From: Isohypsibius dastychi
Lineage: Eukaryota; Tardigrada; Eutardigrada; Parachela; Isohypsibiidae
Direction: 5' to 3'
DNA: 10,446 nucleotides
NCBI GenBank assembly: GCA_034696485.1
Contig: JAQIWT010001530.1
Location: 1 to 10,446 of the forward strand
Part shown: in pieces, positions 1 to 7,567 of the stretch
Layout: every line of letters starts with the position of its first letter
Numbering within the stretch: the stretch's first letter is position 1
The notes under the pieces: generated by a model
The model's input: the letters and a program-made list of their open reading frames with translations, nothing else
The model's database searches: none
What the model was told of the DNA's origin: nothing
Translations under genes and position numbers: made by a program

Positions 1-603
1 GGTGGAAATTTTCAAACGCAGTTTGAGCAAAATGGTAAATTTTCATCGAATTATTCCGTGATGGAAAATTTGTTTTTACTTTTTAATGCAGGAACGTTTG
101 AGCCGCCACAGATCGAAGAGCGTGAGAATATTCTGATCCCAGATGAAATGGTTCGCTATTTGAATGAAGTAGCAGAGCGAGCACGGCTTGAGCGGGAAAC
201 CAATCCGGATACCAGTTTCTCTGACGAGGAAAACGATGATCTCCCAGTTATTCACCAGAATTATTCGCCAGGCAATTCTAACAAGCGTTATTATGAGCCG
301 CATTATTCCCGCAGTGCTTCTTTTTCTCACCAACCTAATAACGTTATCTCCGGACGGCCGCTCATACGCCAAAGAAACATGTCAGTACCCAATTATTCGC
401 AATATTCAGCCCCGCCCCCGCAACTGAGCAGAAGACGAGGCAGCTGTGGTGTTGCGCGGCCGATGACTGAAGGCTCACCTGATAGCTACCAGGTGACAAG
501 CAATTCAAATTTCACAAGACAAGATGGAGCGTTTTTTGGTAATTCTAATTTGATTCATGATGATATGCAGAGTTTGATGAATAATATCGATCATGAGAAT
601 TAG
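1..603 (+). CDS. 3' end of a gene, candidate Gli/cubitus interruptus C-terminus (partial)
   Basis: Two exons are visible. Exon 1 (1-34) is open from the window edge; a 57-nt GT-AG intron (35-91, pyrimidine-rich before its AG) interrupts a glycine codon, and exon 2 runs 92-603 to a TAG. About 182 residues are seen. The protein looks disordered: Ser/Asn/Pro-rich, with an acidic patch (SDEENDD) and basic RRR/RQR spots. Two short hydrophobic motifs stand out: ILIPDEMVRYLNEV near the start of exon 2 and NLIHDDMQSLMNNI just before the stop. They resemble short motifs I remember from the C-terminal activator region of Gli/Ci zinc-finger factors (PDD/E-x-V-x-Y-L and N-x-I-x-DM-x-S-L), the nuclear effectors of Hedgehog signalling. 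The zinc fingers would lie upstream, outside the window, so the family call is tentative; the coding call is firm. A decayed copy of the last exon lies at 4995-5187. Confidence 0.72.
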   Translation, partial: GGNFQTQFEQNGKFSSNYSVMENLFLLFNAGTFEPPQIEERENILIPDEMVRYLNEVAERARLERETNPDTSFSDEENDDLPVIHQNYSPGNSNKRYYEPHYSRSASFSHQPNNVISGRPLIRQRNMSVPNYSQYSAPPPQLSRRRGSCGVARPMTEGSPDSYQVTSNSNFTRQDGAFFGNSNLIHDDMQSLMNNIDHEN

Positions 604-1462
604 TTTCTCAACATGGTGCATTCTTGAGAGTGACCTTTTCATGATTTGTGTAAATGGTTTTTAGTTTTCCGGTAGGGTTTTTACATTATTTCGACCTTGA
701 AATGACTGTTATTGTTGTGGTTTTAATGGGGAACTGGATTTACAGTGTAGAAGCCGTTAGGCTAGATTTCAGGATATCATTTTTTGCTGTAATTGAGCTA
801 AAAAGCTACAAGAAAGCTCAAACGACTTCCCATGAAAAGTTAATTGAGACTAGTGAAGAGAATATTTGATTGGATGATGATTCAGTCTTCAAACTGTAAA
901 ACAGTGAAGGTCACCAGCAAAAGTTTTTGTCAAAACGCCGCCATGTAGTTTTTTTCTAAAACTGAACGAATTTGGAAAATTTAAATTTTAATAAGAAGGG
1001 CGTTGAATTTTGAAGGCTGGATGATTGCATGGCTTTGCAATGATTCCAGTTAATATTTATTTAGGAACAAACACAACACCATTTTAAGGCTTTTTGGTTC
1101 AAGGTCAGACGGTTTAAAGCTTTTTCTAAAATTCACCGGCAACTGTGAAAGGTCAAAGGTTGAAAAACTTTCGCAGCCATTTCTGATTATTCCTGATCAA
1201 TAAATATAAATTCATCCCCCTACCGGAAACCCGCGATCGAGGAGAGCGAGTCTATAAGACGTTTTTAACCTCTTTTTTACTGTCGTTATTGGTATGGAAG
1301 AAGTTACAGCCTTGTCTATCCGCCTCAGCACTTAAGTAACAAACGCTGGTGAAAAACGGGTTGTTTCGCACCGTTCACCAAATCACGCAAGGTGAAACCA
1401 AACTGTCAAAGAAACAAAAAGATCCGGCACGGCGGGAAAAATCTGTCTATAATATTGGACAT
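604..1462. other. 3' UTR of the Gli-like gene, then tail-to-tail intergenic DNA
   Basis: The first 65 bases after the TAG belong to the transcript in all likelihood, because they are copied with the coding end at 5125-5187. The rest, to the poly(A) signal near 1200, is AT-rich and has no convincing exon; a 71-codon reading frame at 654-869 has no splice signals or family resemblance. From 1205 to 1462 lies the shared downstream region of two convergent genes. I see no RNA gene or mobile element. A TATA-like CTATAAG near 1251 on the plus strand has no gene after it. Confidence 0.6.
1199..1204 (+). terminator. candidate polyadenylation signal AATAAA
   Basis: A canonical AATAAA lies 596 nt after the stop codon of the Gli-like gene, in an AT-rich context. 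It is the clearest such hexamer on the plus strand downstream of that gene. Its use is inferred. Confidence 0.45.
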
Positions 1463-3006
1463 TTACAGTAATGGTCGTTTTTTTCGACTAACAGGTACGC
1501 AGAACATCGCATCCCGGATTAGTTTCCGAAACTCTGCGCTAAAACCAGCATAGAAAACTGAATCCATCGAGTAGTTGATACATTTGAGGATCAGAACGAT
1601 TGGCTCCAAGTCCGCCAGAACAGTAACTGGGAAGTAGTCCTTTGGTAAAGTGTACACCAGAACGTCGTAGCCGGCAATGGGCAGTTGGGTCAACATGAAA
1701 AGTAGGCTGGAACCCAAAAGCATCACATCAGCTTGGCTGAAGACCATTCTTCGGTGTCGCTTGTGGAGAATCAGCAGTATCCAGGAGTTGACGTAAAGCA
1801 AAACCATAGCTAATCCGATTTGTAAAGCCAACTGAAACCAAACTTCGCTTATTCCCACCATCATACAAACTATGAATAAAGAAGTAATACTGTGAATTTC
1901 CCAGCAGAAAAAATTAACGTGTAAAGCGGCTTGAGTTTCGTCGAGGTCTTAATCCATTCTTTTCCAATACAGCTGCTTCGAAAGGTCATCGAGCTTTACC
2001 GGTCTCAGTAGTCAATGTTGAGAAGGTCAAGCATTCCAAAATTGGGACGAAGAATCAGTCAAAATTTTTTTTAACCGACAAAAACATGCCATTCTTCGCA
2101 ATGCGTGTTGCATTTTTTGAACAGACAATTTTTTTCTAAAGGTCCAGAGCAGGATGTTTTTAGTGAGCCATGTCGTAGAAAATTTGGTTCAGAATTGCTC
2201 GTGATACACAAGCCATCCCCTATGCTCCTCATTTTCTGCTGCACACTCCACATTAGTTTTTTGATACGTACCCTGCAATTGAAGTCCACGCGACCCCATT
2301 CACTCAGCCAGTGAGGCTTCGTGTAGTCATCAGAATGCCGTCCACATTTCAGGCTTACATTTCCATTAACAGAAATGTAGTGCCGCTGCAAAAGGTAGTG
2401 TGTCCTCAACAGAGGCCCCCATAACAAAGCCGCAGCCACCACGGCGAAGACCACATAGATCTTTCTTTTCAGCAAACGGTGTGCAAGGGGTAAACGAAAT
2501 GCCAGGAGTCGTTCCAGTGAGAACAGGAGGATCACTCTGTGGATTCAATGGATAATGTAGTTGAAAGGCTTCAAAAAAAACAAGTTGTTACACTTCAGAG
2601 CTGTTGCCGAAATTGTAGGACAGCCATGTGAAGAACGCGTGAGCAAAGAAGTCATCTGGGTAGGTGATTTCTGGGATGTCCAGATAAGACGCCATAGTCG
2701 TGAGATATTTTGGCACGAAGAAGCACCTGTGTTAGAATGTGATCAGTGAGTTGAACAGATCCCGGATGTAAAGGTTGGCGTGACCTACATGGACAGGCAA
2801 TCGCAAGCAGCCATGCAAATGATTAGGATTTCCCTAGCCCGAAACTTGCCGGCACGAACTATGGTGGCGATTGTTAAAATGCTCCCGCTTATGCACAGAA
2901 ACAGAAGAATGGGAAATCCGATTACAACGACATAGTTTGCGTCACGCCGATTGCAACACATTGCAGCCGCACATTTGAAACCACTGACCGATGAATTCTG
3001 AGTCAT
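1463..3006 (-). CDS. Rhodopsin-family peptide-receptor-like GPCR (GPCR-A), four exons, 342 aa
   Basis: Minus-strand exons 3006-2789, 2726-2592, 2536-2268 and 1869-1463 join in frame through introns of 62, 55 and 398 nt. The total of 1029 nt is exactly 343 codons with the TAA. The ATG at 3006 begins MTQNSS, a glycosylation sequon; the frame stays open further upstream but only to a GTG. Seven helices are visible: TM1 about 25-50, TM2 59-80 with Asp69 at 2.50, TM3 ending in ERL (126-128), TM4 with Trp157, TM5 219-243, TM6 with LPIAGY, TM7 with N-x7-Y near 305, then EFRK of helix 8. TM7 resembles the NSS-x-NF-x-x-Y pattern of FMRFamide-receptor-like proteins. No Cys is found at 3.25 (His102), although the second extracellular loop has Cys. 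The ligand is unknown. Decayed relatives lie at 5212-5668 and 7568-7632. Confidence 0.85.
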
Positions 3007-3373
3007 TGCTATTTTGGAGTTAAAACGGGTACCAGAAATTCGCACCCATACTAGGAGCGAGCCTTTGAATTAATACCTGACTCTTATCTGCTGTGTTGGA
3101 TCTGGGAAAACCGATACAGATAGCCACACGCGCAGTTGCGCAGTGTGGGTCAGCTGCACCCTCGTTTTCGCATCCATTTCGCACTGGCTCCCACGCGATC
3201 TGCGTTGTGTGATGTTATTTGGCTTTTTTCAGTATAGCCAAAGCTTCTGCGATGATAATAAAGCTTGAACAACCTCAATTGATCTTCGTGAAGACAAATA
3301 TTGATGACCCAGATTTGATCAAGCGCAACTACAAATGACGAAACTGTTTGCCGGTGAGTTAAAAACTTTGCGA

Positions 3374-3401
3374 TACGTATTGCAATACGTAGCGTATACG
3401 C
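3374..3401. repeat. Two abutting perfect palindromes, 18 bp and 10 bp
   Basis: TACGTATTGCAATACGTA (3374-3391) equals its own reverse complement, and GCGTATACGC (3392-3401) directly after it does too. A perfect 18-bp palindrome is expected about 0.04 times by chance in a sequence this long (10446/4^9, assuming even base use). The 18-mer contains ATTGCAAT, a C/EBP-like half-site arrangement, flanked by TACGTA. It could be a dimer binding site about 370 bp upstream of the GPCR-A start, or a chance hairpin. Confidence 0.9.
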
Positions 3402-3963
3402 TTGTTTAGGACGGTAAACTAAGAAAAGGACTTTGGTCTGGACCGAGCACGACTGTGCCGTATATGCCAAAATTAGTTCCGTTTTAACCAAGTTCGGCGG
3501 CGGTGTGCCATGGAAGTTCGCATTCGTTCATGTCAGCCTGATTGTTACAGAAATTCGAAACTTCTTCCCGTAAACCTGCGCTTTCGTAGCTGTAATTGAA
3601 TATGAGATGTATGAGCTATACTCAGTGACCGCTGGTGCTGAACGGTTGCTAGATGGTGTGTTGCAACTCGTGGATCTTTTCGAGTATGTCGTGGACTCTT
3701 TGTCTTTGTGGCCTTCGTAGTTGTTAGACCACATCCTTCGAACCTGCAACTCAGAATTTAATGAAGGTGTTTGCCAAGAGATGATTTCAAGATGAGGATA
3801 CCTCGTCATTCATGAGAACGGAGAAACACAGAAGTGCTTATCCCTGAGGGATGCTGAAAATGGCAAAGAGGAAACGCACATGGGAATTCCTTTGCCAAAA
3901 TGCTCTGTAATTGAAATTTCCCACTCTACTTCACGTAGCCTGATCATTCAATAAGAGTACCTG

Positions 3964-4296
3964 TTGCGCAACGTTTTATTCACAGATTCGCGCCAGAGGA
4001 GGATTTGGATTCTGATTCAGTTTGCATGTGTGTTTACTCGAAGTCAAGAGTCCTACTGTCTGAGCGTTTCTCTCATCTATGAAACAGGCAAGCGACTACG
4101 GAACAACAATGGGATCAGAAAAGATCATGACCACGAAGAAATCTCAATCTCCGAAACTTTTTGCCAACGAGCTCAAAGGGAAACGTCGCCCAGCGAATAC
4201 GCAGGCTCTCAACTATGGAAAACGGCATACGAAGAGTTGCGCGTCAGTGTAGGCAGATTTGATGAATCAAAGTGCGTTTTGGTCACCGTTCATTAA
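3964..4296 (+). CDS. Uncertain open reading frame, 110 codons
   Basis: The frame is intact and follows an acceptor-like TTTATTCACAG near 3988. Inside it a possible 60-nt intron (GTGTGT...AACAG, about 4028-4087) would keep the same frame. The product would be hydrophilic, with one short hydrophobic stretch (IWILIQFAC) and a mixed-charge tail. I recognise no family and see no promoter or polyadenylation signal. It may be a chance frame. Confidence 0.15.
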   Translation: MRNVLFTDSRQRRIWILIQFACVFTRSQESYCLSVSLIYETGKRLRNNNGIRKDHDHEEISISETFCQRAQRETSPSEYAGSQLWKTAYEELRVSVGRFDESKCVLVTVH

Positions 4297-4370
4297 ACAA
4301 ACTGGGCCGCACAATGAATCCATCTTTTCCATTCACCCCAAGAGGAATGAGCACGCAATTGTTGTTTCTC

Positions 4371-4907
4371 TCATTCGTCGTGCGTGGGTGGATTTCTGAA
4401 TCTGGAAAAACGTTTCTGTAAGAAAGTGGAATATACTGACCGACCAGAATACGATGACGAATTCAAACTTCTGTGGCATCTTTCACCACCTATCGAACCT
4501 TGTTGCTGCCGGCGCCCATGAGATTCTGATTCGCTTGTTTCTTGCTGCAGTGCACCGTTTGTTCCAGCTAGTGCATAACATACGTCCTGAATCCAAACCG
4601 ACAATATAAGAACACGCGCTCTTACTTTCATTTTTCGGCTTGCAAAGCAGGCGCAATATAGTCAGAGCCCAAATAGCACCGATCACAATGAGGACAATCG
4701 CCCAGCTTGGCAATTCAGAGCCCGACCTGCTAGCGCTGGATAACCCTGAAACGACCCTTGTGATTTTTCCAAACTTCAGAATAATCATGGTAGAGAAAAC
4801 GTGAGACGAAAGTTTGGTGTCGAGTGATGCTCACATCCTTTTTTGAAATATCAGTCGCTGAGATGCAAAATATTTCAGTGTTACATTGATGTCCCACACC
4901 ACATGCT
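4371..4907 (-). CDS. Single-pass membrane protein, 3' exons only, 5' end missing
   Basis: Three minus-strand exons fit together: 4907-4835, 4773-4626 and 4567-4371, with GT-AG introns of 61 (GTGAGC donor) and 58 nt (GTAAGA donor). All phases match and about 137 residues result. The first exon encodes a Cys-rich extracellular end (ACGVGHQCNTEIFC). The second gives a Ser-rich stalk and one membrane helix (WAIVLIVIGAIWALTIL) followed by CKPK. The third is a Ser/Gln-rich cytoplasmic tail ending near RFRNPP. This is the layout of a type I receptor or adhesion protein; I do not recognise the family. An acceptor precedes 4907, so upstream exons are expected, yet the decayed duplication begins within 90 bp. 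The gene is probably 5'-truncated, unless its first exons lie far upstream. Confidence 0.5.
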
Positions 4908-4994
4908 CTGAACACAAGGACCATTCTTTGATTGCAACAAACATGAACATCTGGCTTTATTTATTCATCATGGCAATCTCATCAAAAAATAATC

Positions 4995-5187
4995 GCGGCC
5001 GATGACGGCTCACCAGGTTACAAGCAGTTCAAACTTCACGGGACAAGATGGAGCGTTTTTATGGTAATTCTAATTTGATGCACTTTGATATGCATAGTTT
5101 GATGAACAACATCGATCATTGGAATCATTTCTCAACATGGTGCATTCTTGATAGTGACCTTTTTCTGATCTGTGTAAATGGTTTTTG
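4995..5187 (+). pseudogene. Decayed copy of the last exon and 3' UTR of the Gli-like gene
   Basis: Similarity to 458-668 starts at GCGGCCGATGAC and runs through the end of the coding region into the 3' UTR, ending in GTGTAAATGGTTTTT. Compared with the source, small blocks are deleted near 5010-5020, one extra base breaks the frame in the GCGTTTTTATGG stretch near 5060, and the stop codon has become CAT. By eye, roughly 87% of bases match over the coding end and more over the UTR part. It cannot encode the original C-terminus. It lies in the same orientation as its source and is followed by a GPCR-A fragment, as in the original locus. Confidence 0.88.
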
Positions 5188-5211
5188 TTGCCAACCTCTT
5201 TTATCATCGTC

Positions 5212-5668
5212 ACTTGAGTTGAAGAAGTAATGCCTGTGTTTATGTAGCTACTCGGGAAGAACTATCGACCTTTACTGGTTTCTTCACTTAATGAAGGCAT
5301 GTTGATAAGTTGAACATTGAAGTATTAGGACAAAAAACTAGTCAGATGGTTTTTTTGACCAAAAAGGAAGAGATGCCATGTTTTACGATACCTGTTGTCT
5401 TTTCTGAGCCGGAAATTTTTAACTAGATGTCTCGAACAGGATTTTGTTGAATGAGATAAGTCGTAGAGGATTTGGGTAATCATTGTGATGATACACCAGC
5501 CATTCCATCCGTTACTCTGCAACTGAAGTCCACGTGACCCAATTTATTTAGCCCCAGTCTAAACTTGTCCCGGTATTTATAGTCATACATGTCATAGGAA
5601 AGTTTAAAATTCACCGAACACGTGTGGTTCGAACAGTCGATCCAGTCGTTCCCATGCCGACGACCAAA
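5212..5668 (-). pseudogene. Decayed GPCR-A paralogue fragment (second extracellular loop and intron 3)
   Basis: On the minus strand, 5668-5516 is open and encodes a second-extracellular-loop segment like GPCR-A: both copies end in G-[RH]-VDF-[NS]-CRV at the exon 3 border and carry a Cys further upstream. The part beyond (5515 to about 5212) aligns with GPCR-A intron 3 (about 1940-2267), sharing TCTACGAC, AATCCTG and GGCATGTT-like blocks. Exons for TM1-TM4 and for TM5-TM7 are absent, so no receptor can be made. The fragment touches the GPCR-B stop codon on one side and the Gli-like pseudogene on the other. Confidence 0.78.
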
Positions 5669-6788
5669 TCAGGGTTGATGCGTCCGCTTTAATACCATCC
5701 TTCCAACCCACCCAATAACACCCCTTTCAGCCATTGCGTAAAGAAAAAGGTTGACTAAACTATTTAGATATTGCAACCAATAAGCCGCTAAAAAGTTTTT
5801 CGGCTCCTTCTCAGGTAGATCTTTATCCTTGATCCACCGGAATAGATAGACCGCTATCGGAGCACAGGTTACATAGTAGAAGATGACCAAATACGCCATG
5901 AGAATAAACGGCTTCCGGTCACGTTGCCGTTTGAGTCTTTCCTGTTCAGCTACTCGGTGGTCAATTGCGGCACCTGAAAAATGAAAAATCTGTCATCAAC
6001 GTTAAAGGCACAAGAAATCGTTTTCCAAAACCGAAGGTGGCCCTTTTTTTGGAAACGTCATTCATATTCAAATGAATCACCTTGAATGTGATTGTTATCT
6101 GCAGTTTTAACAGTGATTTGCCGCTTCTTTCTCAGTCTCATCAACATCAACGTAACTAAAACGACATAGTTGAGCGTGATGCAGATCAGCGGTGCATAAA
6201 TCGCCAGAATCGTCGACGCCAGTCCATACGTATTTGTCATTTCATAGCTGACATAACTGCAGTCAAGTTCCGTGTGTATGATCAGCACCCTTCTCTCGAT
6301 CCAATGCGGCAGGAACGCAGCACCCACCACGATCCAATTGATGACCAGAATGATCAAAGTATTTCTCTTCGTGCTCCATCTGTGATAAGCGATTGGCCAT
6401 GCAACGGCAACCAGTCGATCGGTACTGATAATAATCAATGTCGTGTAAGAGTTCGCGTTGATGAAACGTCGAAGAAGATCCAGAAATCACACCATGGTTG
6501 ACCTAATGGCCATCTGCCGTAAAAGTTCATTAGAACCATGCTAGGCTGGGCGAATAGACCGGTCAGGAAGTCAACAGCTGTAAGGTTGATGATGTAGTAA
6601 TGGAATGGTAGAATTTTCTTCTTCCGGAAAATGTCGATCATTGCTGCGAGGTTAGCGATGGTTGTGATGATCGCAATGATGATGCCGAAGATGATGGTAA
6701 CATACCATTCTTCGATGCTAGTGGTAGCTAGAGTGCTGTTGGTCACTGGAGCAAGAACATCGCTGGAATAGTTGGTTCTGTTCTCCAT
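5669..6788 (-). CDS. Muscarinic/amine-like class A GPCR (GPCR-B), with a 1-nt frameshift in TM3
   Basis: Exon 1 (6788-6081) and exon 2 (5973-5669) flank a 107-nt GT-AG intron whose acceptor is TTTTTCAG. The N-terminus has sequons at N3, N6 and N17. TM1 spans about 28-52, TM2 holds Asp73 (2.50), Trp93 follows in loop 1, Cys100 is 3.25 and Asp107 is 3.32, the amine-binding position. TM3 ends in ISTDRL. TM6 (YVTCAPIAVY) and TM7 (YWLQYLNSLVNLFLYAM) fit muscarinic or histamine-like receptors. The toggle Trp at 6.48 is Cys, and NPxxY reads NLFLY. Between about 6464 and 6450 the frame changes by one base: as given, translation stops at 6435. Allowing one missing base gives 337 aa and the correct 3.32-to-3.49 spacing. 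This is either a recent lesion or a sequence error. It is placed in the amine-like group by motifs only; the ligand is unknown. Confidence 0.86.
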
Positions 6789-6959
6789 CGCCGCAAAGAA
6801 GAGAAAATGAATGGCTGATCAACCTGAGTTGGCCTTAAGTTCAAAATTTCTCCCGACCTATATTTCTATCACATGCGTGTCAATTTTTAAAGCCTAGTGA
6901 ATCGCCTTTTAACGTCTCTCGATTGAATAAATGATGAGCAGGCCTTGACTGAACGAAAT

Positions 6960-7040
6960 GCCGGTTTTTGAATTAGGTTGTGTGATTAGGTTGCGTGTTA
7001 TGCCAGTTTTTGAATTAGGTCATGTGTTAGGTTATTAGGT
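6960..7040. repeat. Imperfect two-unit tandem repeat rich in TTAGGT
   Basis: Two units begin GCCGGTTTTTGAATTAGGT and GCCAGTTTTTGAATTAGGT, about 42 bp apart. The hexamer TTAGGT occurs five times (6973, 6986, 7015, 7027, 7035), separated by G/T-rich spacers. The last copies overlap the stop codon of the small minus-strand gene at 7035, so part of the repeat would be its 3' UTR. Confidence 0.85.
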
Positions 7041-7256
7041 TGCGTTCTTTATGTGATGCACTTCTGAAGTGTTATCTCTGGTTCCGGAACGGCGCTTGGA
7101 TTTCTTTGTGAAACCAAGGCGGGCACGTTCTCTCTTCTGCCGGGCTGCTTGACGAGTTTGAGTTCCAATCGCTTCGCGTTCATCAGAATCCATGTCCTCC
7201 ATGTCGACATCTTCGAAGGTCTGCTCAGAGCCTGTGGTCGATTCCGAATCCGACAT
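7035..7256 (-). CDS. Small, highly charged, probably disordered protein, 73 aa
   Basis: A single open frame starts at an ATG with MSDSESTTGSE and ends in TAA. The first half is acidic (EDVDMEDMDSDE). The second half is basic, with RQAARQKRERAR and KKSKRRSGTR, which would serve as a nuclear localisation signal. It has no hydrophobic core, helices for a membrane, or cysteines, so it is likely disordered. A TATA-like box lies 150 bp upstream on the same strand. No family is recognised. The acidic-then-basic design is common among chromatin-associated and nucleolar proteins, which is a guess about its role. It could also be a first-exon fragment or chance frame; the TATA box is the main independent support. 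Confidence 0.5.
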   Translation of the reverse strand: MSDSESTTGSEQTFEDVDMEDMDSDEREAIGTQTRQAARQKRERARLGFTKKSKRRSGTRDNTSEVHHIKNAT

Positions 7257-7404
7257 AGTGAATAGCCTCGACAGAAAAGGGGGTATCGATAAAAATACTG
7301 ACGCTGAAGTAGGAAGCTAAGCAAGAGTATGCGTGAAGGATAAGTGCTCACTTTGTACAAAGCAATAAATGAAAAACGGTTAGCAAGGAAACGAGGGAAA
7401 CAGG

Positions 7405-7414
7405 CCTTATATAG
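7405..7414 (-). promoter_or_regulatory. Candidate TATA box of the small charged-protein gene
   Basis: The minus strand reads CTATATAAGG, flanked on both sides by GGCC. It lies about 150 bp before the ATG at 7256, leaving room for a transcription start near 7380 and a 5' leader of about 120 nt. Confidence 0.5.
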
Positions 7415-7567
7415 TGGCCGAACAGATTGGGGAGATCCCAGTAAACGAACAGAGGGCGCGATGGCGCAACAGAAAGCAAACTCCGGCTCTTAATTAACAA
7501 CAATTGACTACCGTCAATTTACATTTGATCACTGTGTTGAAAATTATCGATCTTCATTAGTAGAACA

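Larger units (their letters stand above)
3007..4370. other. Stretch without a supported gene, several weak reading frames
   Basis: Reading frames at 3150-3491 and 3528-3809 (minus) and 3964-4296 (plus) are open, but none shows a family or a full set of exon signals. The 3528-3809 frame encodes a Ser/Tyr/Thr-rich stretch (EYSSYISYS) vaguely like the cytoplasmic tail of the membrane protein at 4371-4907, so it might be a relic of a related tail exon; this is weak. The 5' UTR and promoter of GPCR-A must lie at the left end, but I see no clear TATA box. A pair of palindromes is annotated separately. Confidence 0.5.

Noticed and set aside
76-372. Minus-strand 98-codon frame
   Set aside because: Shadow of the Gli-like exon, whose splice site, intron phase and duplicated copy support the plus strand.
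3007-3045. Longer GPCR-A N-terminus starting at 3045
   Set aside because: The codon at 3045 is GTG; the first in-frame ATG is at 3006 and gives a normal short N-terminus with a sequon. The upstream ATG at 3049 is in another frame.
3150-3491. 113-codon minus-strand frame as a gene
   Set aside because: No ATG context, splice signals, promoter or recognisable motif; composition looks random and the palindrome pair lies within it.
6430-6475. Intron explaining the frame change in GPCR-B
   Set aside because: The only GT-AG pair nearby (GTTTCA...ATCAG) would be about 44 nt, has a weak donor and would delete half of TM3 including the DRL motif region.
6274-6501. Plus-strand frame opposite GPCR-B
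   Set aside because: Antisense shadow of TM3-TM4 of the receptor.
6960-7040. True telomeric array or CRISPR-like repeat
   Set aside because: Only five hexamers with irregular spacers, within gene-bearing DNA; no regular repeat-spacer structure.
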